Virus record (IMG/VR): IMGVR_UViG_3300037233_000064
Coordinates: 1-20,983 of that record
DNA length: 20,983 nt
DNA from: a virus
Direction: 5' to 3' (one strand)
The notes under the pieces were generated by a model that saw only the letters and a list, made by a program, of their open reading frames with translations, did not search any database and was not told the DNA's origin. Within the stretch, counting starts at the first letter, position 1; every line of letters begins with the position of its first letter. Both the position numbers and the translations under genes were made by a program. Of this stretch, positions 7,736 to 13,458 are shown one piece after another.

Positions 7736-8232
7736 TTCCGCCCCCTATTATCTGGCGCGTTCAAAATTCTTACGGGCGGCTTGTCTCGTCGCTGGTGCAT
7801 GAGTGCTACGGGGTCAACACCGCCAACTCTGTTGGGCGCAAAGTTTCCGGCCATCGCCTGCCGTGCGAGCTTCGCCGTGTTTATTCCGCGCATCATGCCG
7901 CCACGATTGCCGCCGGCAAACATGGTGTCGGCCATGGACTGCAATCTCGGTTGCAGTTTCGGGGCCATCGTCTCGCCCTGGCGAACATCGCTGCGTAAAT
8001 CTGTCATGCCGTAATCTTGCATGACCGTCTCTGCGGTGTGATCGACGGCGTTTGTGCGCGGGTTGTTTCCGACATTAGCTGGCGCTCGATTGCTTGAATA
8101 ATCCATGCCGCGCGAGCGTTGAATTTTTTTACAGTTCGGACACGGCGGGTCTGCCGAATCAACATCCGTCGTCGTGCGCGTCCACTTGTGCCCGCACTTG
8201 GTACATTGAAGTTTGACCCGCCACTTGTGCAT
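7732..8232 (-). CDS. Small zinc-ribbon phage protein, function unknown
   Basis: A 166-residue protein with an N-terminal zinc ribbon: 'CTKCGHKW' at residues 10-17 and 'CPNCKKI' at 31-37. A disordered, Asn/Arg/Gly/Met-rich tail includes 'FAGGNRGGMMRGIN'. The position directly downstream of terminase and three small genes suggests a phage morphogenesis or packaging accessory protein, but I recognise no specific family. The ATG follows immediately after the TAG of the upstream 59-residue gene, and the stop overlaps the radical SAM start as ATGA. It is the last ordinary phage gene before the sugar cassette. Confidence 0.7.
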   Translation of the reverse strand: MHKWRVKLQCTKCGHKWTRTTTDVDSADPPCPNCKKIQRSRGMDYSSNRAPANVGNNPRTNAVDHTAETVMQDYGMTDLRSDVRQGETMAPKLQPRLQSMADTMFAGGNRGGMMRGINTAKLARQAMAGNFAPNRVGGVDPVALMHQRRDKPPVRILNAPDNRGRK

Positions 8233-8412
8233 CTAGGCGTCTCGCAAAGAATCCACGACCGCTTTGGCGTCTGCCTCGAAATGAACCGCGCTGCGTGCGG
8301 TCCAAGTTTTTTCGCCTTCGTTCGCCATAAATTGATTAGCCCCGGCGTAGCGTCGAAAGTGGCAGCGAGCCAAGACGGTCGAGATTCGTTTCGTTTTTTC
8401 TTCATCAGTCAT
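8233..8412 (-). CDS. Hypothetical small protein (59 aa)
   Basis: Unrecognised. It begins 'MTDEEKTKRISTVLARCHF' and ends 'DAKAVVDSLRDA'. The start at 8412 is chosen because it overlaps the upstream stop as ATGA and has an embedded GAGGAAG ribosome site in the end of the upstream gene. The longer frame to 8502 would lie inside that gene. The two ends suggest short helices, with 'NQFMANEGEKTWTARSAVHF' in the middle. It belongs to the run of small coupled genes after terminase. No function is claimed. Confidence 0.6.
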   Translation of the reverse strand: MTDEEKTKRISTVLARCHFRRYAGANQFMANEGEKTWTARSAVHFEADAKAVVDSLRDA

Positions 8413-8711
8413 CGCTTGGCTTCCTCGTTCTCGGCCCTCTGTTTCATTCCTGCGGCCACTTCCTCGCGTAAAACTTCGTCTGGTGACGGCGCAAGTTTCC
8501 ATCCGGTCGGCTCAAATAAAATGTTGGAGCGCGTGTATGGGTCAACCCACTTACCTTTCGGTTGCCATTTCCCTCCTTCAAACCGGCGTGATTTTTGCCA
8601 CATCGCCGCCGCTTCGGTTTTCCCATCCGTCAGCGTGAGGTGGGTTCCGTCTTGCGGCGCGGTTTCCATGTCGGCAAAGGCCGATTTGAGTTTTGGTTTC
8701 GGCGCGTTCAT
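8409..8711 (-). CDS. Hypothetical protein with 'APQDGTHLTL' motif
   Basis: A 100-residue soluble protein. The segment 'METAPQDGTHLTL', followed by Trp-rich 'KWQPKGKWVDPYTRSN' and 'FEPTGWKLAP', resembles the widespread small phage proteins of the type 'APKDGTxxLL...W...PTHW' (DUF551-like). Those families have no established function. The C-terminal end 'AENEEAKR' encodes GAGGAAG, which serves the downstream gene as a ribosome site. The start overlaps the upstream stop as ATGA, with GAGG eight bases upstream inside that gene. Confidence 0.65.
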   Translation of the reverse strand: MNAPKPKLKSAFADMETAPQDGTHLTLTDGKTEAAAMWQKSRRFEGGKWQPKGKWVDPYTRSNILFEPTGWKLAPSPDEVLREEVAAGMKQRAENEEAKR

Positions 8712-8971
8712 GCGAGTCCTCTTTTTTCAAGATAGGTTTGTTCTCTGGTTGGAGACGCTTCCGTCGCAAGCGGTAGCCCCGCGTCGATCTGAAACCTCTT
8801 ACGATCCTCGGCCAAGGTTTCTGCGTAGAGCATTGCGTCGTTCAACTGCTCAAACTTTCGGTGGTGGTCTCCGATTGAGGCGACAAAATTATAGGGCAGT
8901 GCCTCAAACTCAATCGTTACATCCTCGAAGCCTTCGAGCTTTAGTTTTTCTTCTTCCTTGATCCAGGCCAT
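8708..8971 (-). CDS. Hypothetical protein (87 aa), shares terminase-like C-terminus
   Basis: Unrecognised 87-residue acidic/amphipathic protein starting 'MAWIKEEEKLKLEGFEDV'. Its C-terminus, 'TYLEKRGLA', closely resembles the end of the upstream terminase, 'EYLRERGLA'. In both genes the Arg-Gly codons contain GAGG, placed about eight bases before the next ATG, so the likeness may come from an embedded ribosome site. It starts one base inside the terminase stop (TAATG) and ends in an ATGA overlap. It is probably translationally coupled to terminase, and a packaging accessory role is possible but not shown. Confidence 0.65.
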   Translation of the reverse strand: MAWIKEEEKLKLEGFEDVTIEFEALPYNFVASIGDHHRKFEQLNDAMLYAETLAEDRKRFQIDAGLPLATEASPTREQTYLEKRGLA

Positions 8972-10857
8972 TACGCCAGCCCTCGCTCTCTCAGATATTC
9001 CGTTTCGGGGCTAAGAATTTCGTCCTCGGCGTGTTCCTCGGCGTTACGGAAAAACTCTGCAACCCTTCGATCTACGATTGATCCCATCGTTACCGGCTCG
9101 CCGTTTTCCTCGGCTGTCACAACCAAGAATGTCTGTCCATTTTGGATCATCGTCTTTCGCGGCCAATCAACCCATGCCTTGTTGGCGAGCGCCGCCGCGA
9201 AAACTCGATCATCCTTGCCGCGCCCAGCAGCTTTAATGTCATCTCCGTCCTGAGTAACGGTCATCATTTCTTCCAAGAGCGGCGCGGAAGAAATATCTAA
9301 AAGTTGTGTTACATAATTATCGCGGAGTTGATTCATGATTACGGACTTAGTACGGAAAGTCATTTCGGTGTTATACATATATCCAGCACCGATTGAATCG
9401 GGACGATGGAACAGATACCAACTTGCGGTCGATAAAAAATCATCCCACTCACGCGAGGCCATCGCCTTTTCGTACATCTCCGCGTGCATCTGATCGCGCT
9501 TATGGTCAAATTCTTCCATGACCGCGCGGCCTGGGCCGGTCAATTCAAGGTTCACCACACAATCCCGATACGCTCCCGCTAGATGCGCCAAAACCCAAGC
9601 GCACTGTCTCGTGTCAATGTGATGGGCCGCATATTCAGCGCACAAAACTAACCTATCGGCGTAGCAGCGCCAGACTGAAATTGCATGACGGTCGGACCAC
9701 TCGCTGCGCCCAAATGCGGGGTCACATCCGATAACATATTTTGCGCCCTTCACCGGCTCGTGCCAGATGCGTAGTTCAACATCATCAATACGCTCGGGAT
9801 CGTCAATCAATTCTAGTTTGACCGTGAAAAAATCGTTCCCCATAGAGTAGCGATAGCCTCGGTAAATTACCGGCTCCCCCCCATCGTTCCCGTAAATTCG
9901 TGCCAAATCCTGCTGGACGGTTCGCGCTTGGAAAAACGAATGGCCCGACTGAACGAAAGCATCGTCGGCGAGCCATGGCTGATTTTGCTGTAGCATCCCG
10001 GCGTCGGCACCTTCCTTGGAATCTTTCCACCGCCGCCACGCTAATTGCTCTTGAGAGATTCTGATTTTGTGTTGCACGCGCACCGCCTCGATTTTCTCTT
10101 GCTCAGGCGCGTCTGGCGGAGCCTCCCCATAAATCTCAAACCGTTGGTCTTTTTTAGAAAATGCGTTGAGAGGATTTGCCCACCACCCGATAAAGAACCG
10201 ATGCTTAGTCGCCGTGTCTTTCCCAGCATCAAGCCACCGCTCATACCAGTGGTTAATTCCCTTGGCCGTACCTTCTTTTATGAAAAGGCGGTCTGGATGG
10301 GACTGCGCCAGAGCTTCCTCGAATGAATCAAGGGCGGCGGGGTTTCCATAGTTGGCAACTTCGGTTAAATGAGCGAACGAATATCCAATGCCTTCGCCCC
10401 AGACTTTTGTTTTGCCGGTTCCCGCCACAAGAAAATCCAGGCGCGAGCCGTTGGAAAATTCCATGCGGTCTCGGTTATCGCCGATAACCCTGAACGATTT
10501 ACCAAGAAACCCGGTTGGAAACGATTTGATATACCGCCGCATCACGGTTCGGAAGGCGCTACTATTTTTCGGCGTGTCGGTTACGAGCGCCCCGATTGTC
10601 CCCGAATGAACGGCGAGCCAGAAAACATCAATCGCCAGACTGACCGTGGAAATTCCAAGTTGCCGGGCTTTTAAGCAAGTAAAATCGCGGACGCCTCGAT
10701 CTAGACCGCCGCACATTTCCTCCAAAAAAATTTTCTGGCTGCCCCAAAGATCGAGCGGCGCACCCTGCCCGTCGATATTTGCAACCTCTTTCGAGTCAAT
10801 GCGGAGCTTGGAACAAAAATCCAAGAACAGGGGGAGCCAGCGGTTTTCGTCGGTCAT
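8971..10857 (-). CDS. terL: Terminase large subunit (ATPase-nuclease)
   Basis: A 628-residue DNA-packaging motor. The N-terminal ATPase has an adapted Walker A 'KARQLGIST' at residues 63-71 and a Walker B with catalytic Glu, 'FAHLTE', at 161-166. The C-terminal RNase H-like nuclease shows its first Asp in 'VIGCDPAFG' (Asp379), a second acidic site in 'VNLELTGPG' and the third acidic region in 'GRGKDDRVFAAALA'. The length is normal for phage TerL. The ATG overlaps the small ribbon-helix-helix-like gene as ATGA. The C-terminal tail 'EYLRERGLA' carries the ribosome site of the next gene. Terminase is followed in the same operon by four small genes and then the sugar cassette, and is convergent with the portal 9 kb away. 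Confidence 0.95.
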   Translation of the reverse strand: MTDENRWLPLFLDFCSKLRIDSKEVANIDGQGAPLDLWGSQKIFLEEMCGGLDRGVRDFTCLKARQLGISTVSLAIDVFWLAVHSGTIGALVTDTPKNSSAFRTVMRRYIKSFPTGFLGKSFRVIGDNRDRMEFSNGSRLDFLVAGTGKTKVWGEGIGYSFAHLTEVANYGNPAALDSFEEALAQSHPDRLFIKEGTAKGINHWYERWLDAGKDTATKHRFFIGWWANPLNAFSKKDQRFEIYGEAPPDAPEQEKIEAVRVQHKIRISQEQLAWRRWKDSKEGADAGMLQQNQPWLADDAFVQSGHSFFQARTVQQDLARIYGNDGGEPVIYRGYRYSMGNDFFTVKLELIDDPERIDDVELRIWHEPVKGAKYVIGCDPAFGRSEWSDRHAISVWRCYADRLVLCAEYAAHHIDTRQCAWVLAHLAGAYRDCVVNLELTGPGRAVMEEFDHKRDQMHAEMYEKAMASREWDDFLSTASWYLFHRPDSIGAGYMYNTEMTFRTKSVIMNQLRDNYVTQLLDISSAPLLEEMMTVTQDGDDIKAAGRGKDDRVFAAALANKAWVDWPRKTMIQNGQTFLVVTAEENGEPVTMGSIVDRRVAEFFRNAEEHAEDEILSPETEYLRERGLA

Positions 10858-11024
10858 GGTGCGGCCAGATTCGGATTAACAAACCGCATCTTTTCCAGCA
10901 GCGCCTTACGCGCCCAGGTTGATAGCGCGATGCCCTCGTGCTTGGCTAACTGCCTAAGTGCCCGCTTGTGCTGCGGCGTGAGGGTCACGGTGATAAACGC
11001 CGTTTCGCTTGGTTTTCGTTTCAC
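10854..11024 (-). CDS. Ribbon-helix-helix-like small protein upstream of terminase
   Basis: A 56-residue protein from a GTG at 11024, with an in-frame stop six codons further upstream. The N-terminal strand 'TAFITVTLTPQHKRALRQLA' followed by 'HEGIALSTWARKALLEKM' has the strand-helix-turn-helix pattern of ribbon-helix-helix DNA-binding proteins. It overlaps the terminase start as ATGA, the position where a small terminase subunit is usually found. It is much shorter than classic small terminases, so it could be a DNA-recognition protein for packaging or an autoregulator of this operon. No clear Shine-Dalgarno lies at the usual distance (GGGGA is immediately adjacent), so the exact start is less certain than the frame. 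Confidence 0.7.
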   Translation of the reverse strand: MKRKPSETAFITVTLTPQHKRALRQLAKHEGIALSTWARKALLEKMRFVNPNLAAP

Positions 11025-11042
11025 TCCCCAGAAATACAGTCA

Positions 11043-11061
11043 CTTGCGAAAAAAGCGCAAG
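11043..11061. promoter_or_regulatory. Inverted repeat between RHH gene and RNA candidate
   Basis: CTTGCG and CGCAAG (6 bp) are separated by seven bases, AAAAAAG. The repeat lies 20-40 bases upstream of the ribbon-helix-helix start and just before the first hairpin of the RNA candidate, so it sits between two divergent transcription units. It could be an operator for the neighbouring small DNA-binding protein. No convincing -10/-35 pair was found for either direction in 11025-11078. Confidence 0.3.
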
Positions 11062-11078
11062 ATATTTGAATTTCACTC

Positions 11079-11751
11079 GGAGAATTTTCTAGAAAACTGG
11101 TTGTAAAAAATTCTCCTTGCGCCCCGTTGCTGAAGGTGGCACAAACGCAAACCGCCCCAGGAATGAGTTTCCGAGGGCGGTTCGCAGCCATCAAAGGCTG
11201 TGCAGTGTCTGGCTCTGGGAAGGGCAAAAGACACCGCTGATTGTGTGTTTATAGACAGAAACCACAACTCGGCGCAACAAAAAATAAATCCCTCATAACG
11301 GCTCAGTCTAGGCTCAATCCAGCGGTGATGTCGCGTTGGTACGGCCTACCGCCTCGGGGCGAGCCGCAAACTGTCAAATGACGGCGTGGAGTCGTTGATC
11401 CCTCTCCATGCTACAGAACCCGCTATTTTAACCGATTGCCGCAAGCCAGGGGTACAGGGTAACCGCCACTGGGCCGAACTCCGGCGCAATGAGGATCGAA
11501 CCGTCTGCCGTAACGCTCAGGTGCAGAAAGGAGTTATCTCTATACGAGGGATAACTCCGTCCATCGTTCGCTAGGTGCAGACCCATAAGAAACCGAGCCA
11601 AAGGCGAGGCAATTAGACTTAACTGGCAACGGGCGCAAGAGCCTGAAAGGCTAGACTGAGTAAGCGATTAAGCTAACCACCACGGCGAAAATCGAAAAAG
11701 AATTGATGTAATCCGTCTAAATCGTCAGCGGAAAATTCTCAATTCTTTTTC
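11079..11751 (+). ncRNA. Candidate large structured RNA, unidentified
   Basis: There is no convincing ORF on either strand, but a continuous nested fold. In order: a 10-bp hairpin (11079-11088/11107-11116); a 7-bp helix 11117-11123/11271-11277 that encloses four successive hairpins (11150-11182, 11183-11202, 11205-11234, 11241-11267); an A-rich linker; then a 10-bp perfect long-range helix 11302-11311/11651-11660 closing a domain with hairpins 11319-11339, 11384-11411 and 11530-11558 (12 bp); finally a 13-bp AU helix 11694-11706/11739-11751 ending in U-rich sequence. Five stems contain pairs that are G-U on the plus strand but would be A-C mismatches on the minus strand (for example 11539/11549, 11386/11409, 11184/11201, 11214/11223, 11322/11336), so the plus strand is the likely transcript. 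One hairpin has a GGGA (GNRA) loop. Size and phage context recall GOLLD and ROOL RNAs, but I cannot identify it with either. Confidence 0.55.
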
Positions 11752-11841
11752 TTATTCCAATTAACGTGAAATCTTACCTTAATTCACGCATTGATCAATT
11801 CAACAGCAGTTATTTGTAGAACATGCCTAAATAACACAAAT
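11752..11841. other. AT-rich spacer between RNA candidate and HTH gene
   Basis: A 90-base AT-rich gap where the plus-strand RNA candidate and the leftward HTH gene meet. It contains the short inverted repeat CGTGAA/TTCACG and the palindrome TTGATCAA. No ORF and no GC-rich terminator are seen. Confidence 0.5.
11771..11798 (-). promoter_or_regulatory. Possible sigma70-type promoter reading leftward
   Basis: On the minus strand TTGATC (11798-11793) and TAAGAT (11776-11771) are 16 bases apart, acceptable for -35 and -10 boxes. It would drive transcription across the RNA candidate on its antisense strand and into the terminase operon. It also lies in an AT-rich stretch containing CGTGAA/TTCACG (11765-11770/11783-11788). 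Such matches occur by chance in AT-rich DNA, so this is weak. Confidence 0.25.
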
Positions 11842-12240
11842 CTAGGTGCTAATCTTACAAATCACCAATTCATACCCCAGAGATTGAAGCGCCGCTTCGT
11901 ATGTATCTAATCTTGGGGTTGTTCGACCGTGCCGCCATCCTGAGAATGTTCTTTGGTTTTTGCCGCTGATCCTAGAAACCGCCGTGTCGGTAAGCTGCGC
12001 TGTTAGTGATAATTGGAAAAACTCTTGCACTAACCGACTGGCACTATCTGGCGAGAAAGGCGGGGTTCTCGGGGCTGTGCTTTTATATTTCGCAGCCCGC
12101 ACGGCGGCGCACTCGATACAATCGCCGCAGATGTATCTCTCCCCACTATGACCGTTTATACACGGCGTTCCCATATACCGCCGCAAGCCTTTACCTTGAG
12201 CCTCAATCCTGTTGGCGTGGGATGTTGCGGAATAGCTCAT
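11842..12240 (-). CDS. Zinc-knuckle plus helix-turn-helix protein
   Basis: A 132-residue two-part DNA-binding protein. Residues 20-52 hold a Cys/His cluster, 'MGTPCINGHSGERYICGDC' followed by 'IECAAVRAAKY', like the short zinc-binding modules found with phage HNH-type proteins ('TPCxxGHxGERY...CxxC'). The C-terminal half, 'TDTAVSRISGKNQRTFSGWR' then 'TTPRLDTYEAALQSLGYEL', looks like a Cro/C1-type helix-turn-helix with its final helix. It is probably a regulator or DNA-targeting protein. The ATG overlaps the upstream 72-residue gene as ATGA. It is the last gene of the leftward replication/modification operon and converges on the structured RNA candidate. Confidence 0.75.
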   Translation of the reverse strand: MSYSATSHANRIEAQGKGLRRYMGTPCINGHSGERYICGDCIECAAVRAAKYKSTAPRTPPFSPDSASRLVQEFFQLSLTAQLTDTAVSRISGKNQRTFSGWRHGRTTPRLDTYEAALQSLGYELVICKIST

Positions 12241-12455
12241 CCTTTGCTTCCATCACGGGTTTCAGTTGACAGCCTGATTGTCTTTTCTCTGGGCGGTTTA
12301 GGTGGTGGGGCTTCGGGCGGAAACTCTATCAAGTACCCATTGTCTATCTGCATCGCCGCGAAAACTGTTTGCGTCGGGATGTTGTATTTGGCGCAGAGGT
12401 AGGGAGAGAGGGCTTTAGCAACCTCGGCGCCGGAAAGAAAGATTGGGTTTCTCAT
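12237..12455 (-). CDS. Hypothetical small protein (72 aa), Pro-rich tail
   Basis: Unrecognised. The N-terminal 40 residues, 'FLSGAEVAKALSPYL' and 'NIPTQTVFAAMQIDNGYLIE', suggest a small helical domain that could be a winged-helix or HTH fragment. The rest is Pro/Lys-rich, 'PPEAPPPKPPREK'. The start overlaps the upstream 39-residue gene as ATGA, and the stop overlaps the next start as ATGA, so the frame is well supported by context. Confidence 0.6.
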   Translation of the reverse strand: MRNPIFLSGAEVAKALSPYLCAKYNIPTQTVFAAMQIDNGYLIEFPPEAPPPKPPREKTIRLSTETRDGSKG

Positions 12456-12571
12456 TTCTTTTTCTCTAGATATTCTTGGACCGCCTTGGCGAGCGTGAAA
12501 TACGCAAGGCGGTAATCGCCCATGTCGGCGGCGTGGCGCGCGAGGGTGGCCTGTTTCTCTAATTTACTCAC
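12452..12571 (-). CDS. Very small helical protein (39 aa)
   Basis: A 39-residue ORF from a GTG that overlaps the methyltransferase stop as GTGA, ending in an ATGA overlap with the next gene. The sequence 'KLEKQATLARHAADMGDYRL' followed by 'AYFTLAKAVQEYLEKKK' predicts two amphipathic helices, like many small phage proteins of unknown role. Exact coupling at both ends is the main evidence that it is a real gene. Confidence 0.6.
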   Translation of the reverse strand: MSKLEKQATLARHAADMGDYRLAYFTLAKAVQEYLEKKK

Positions 12572-13458
12572 GCCGTCACCCTTTTTCGGAACATATCAAG
12601 CTGGCGTTCCTCGGCGGCGAGGTATTGGCAAGCCTGTTTCCAGTAGCTTTCTTTCAGTTCAATCCCAAGGAAGCGGCGGCCATGCTTTAGCGACATAACG
12701 CCTTCGCTGCCGATCCCCATGAACGGCGACAACACAACATCGTCCTTGTTGCTCCACATAATCAGCGCTCGCTCGATTACGTCGAGTTGAAGCGGGCACA
12801 GATGGCGCTCGTCGCTATGCTCGCGCGCCATGCGGACGTTGAGGACGTTGGATTGATTGACCGTCATCCATACCGGAGACGCCCACTCTTGCCATTGATC
12901 CAGCGGAAACTCATCCTCGGTATGGGCAACCTTAGAGAGATTTTCGCCGGGCTTCACGAATGTCAAAAGATAATCCGGCATACCGCCACGCGATTTCATG
13001 CTGTCTTTTTTAAGTTGCTTGTAGAGCAGCCCGACATGCTTAGTCCGCGTCATTTCAGTTACGGGCGATTTCCAAATGGTGCGCCGAGAATGAAAAACCC
13101 ATCCCGCGTCCTGGTGGATTTTAATAATCTGGCCCGAAAAATCCTTAATACCGATTGCACCGTCTTTCCACTTTGTCATCGGAAGATCGGAACAATGGAC
13201 GGCGGTTACTCTGCCGGGCCGCGTGACACGGAATTTCTCTGCAACCATGAAAGCGTAGTGCTCGGCAAACTCGCTATCGGTGCTATTCCCCATGTCAGCA
13301 ACAGATTCGGAATAGACAAAGAGGGAGCCGAACGGCGGCGAATAGACTGAAAAATCTACGCTGTCGTCCGGCGTCTGCCGCAATACGTCAACGCAATCGC
13401 CGTTGAGGGCAACCCATCGCTCGGACTTTTCAGAATTTAAGCAGCGGACCTGATCCAT
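12568..13458 (-). CDS. DNA methyltransferase, N4/N6 beta class
   Basis: A 296-residue S-adenosylmethionine-dependent DNA methyltransferase. The catalytic motif IV 'SPPF' is at residues 40-43 and the SAM-binding motif I region 'SPFMGIGSEG' at 244-253, so the motif order IV to I is that of the beta class. SPPF fits N4-cytosine or N6-adenine methylation. There is no cognate restriction gene beside it, so it is an orphan phage enzyme, probably protecting the genome or marking DNA. The ATG at 13458 lies inside the end of the helicase gene (22-base overlap), with AGAGGG about nine bases upstream. Its fixed pairing with the helicase suggests they act together on DNA. Confidence 0.9.
   Translation of the reverse strand: MDQVRCLNSEKSERWVALNGDCVDVLRQTPDDSVDFSVYSPPFGSLFVYSESVADMGNSTDSEFAEHYAFMVAEKFRVTRPGRVTAVHCSDLPMTKWKDGAIGIKDFSGQIIKIHQDAGWVFHSRRTIWKSPVTEMTRTKHVGLLYKQLKKDSMKSRGGMPDYLLTFVKPGENLSKVAHTEDEFPLDQWQEWASPVWMTVNQSNVLNVRMAREHSDERHLCPLQLDVIERALIMWSNKDDVVLSPFMGIGSEGVMSLKHGRRFLGIELKESYWKQACQYLAAEERQLDMFRKRVTA

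Noticed and set aside
8119-8961. 280-residue plus-strand open frame
   Set aside because: It lies antisense across four coupled minus-strand genes with good start/stop overlaps; composition is Arg/Ser/Pro-rich and without motifs.
11490-11510. tRNA-like T-loop (GGTTCGATCC) on the minus strand
   Set aside because: The flanking bases do not form a T-stem and no acceptor or anticodon arms fit; it is within the plus-strand helical region.
11386-11574. 62-residue plus-strand ORF inside the RNA region
   Set aside because: No ribosome site, no motifs, and it runs through the strongest hairpins.
11301-11661. Group I or group II intron core
   Set aside because: No P7/R-S consensus, no domain V, and no split gene on either side that would need splicing.
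12787-13350. 187-residue plus-strand open frame
   Set aside because: Antisense to the methyltransferase, whose catalytic motifs are intact.
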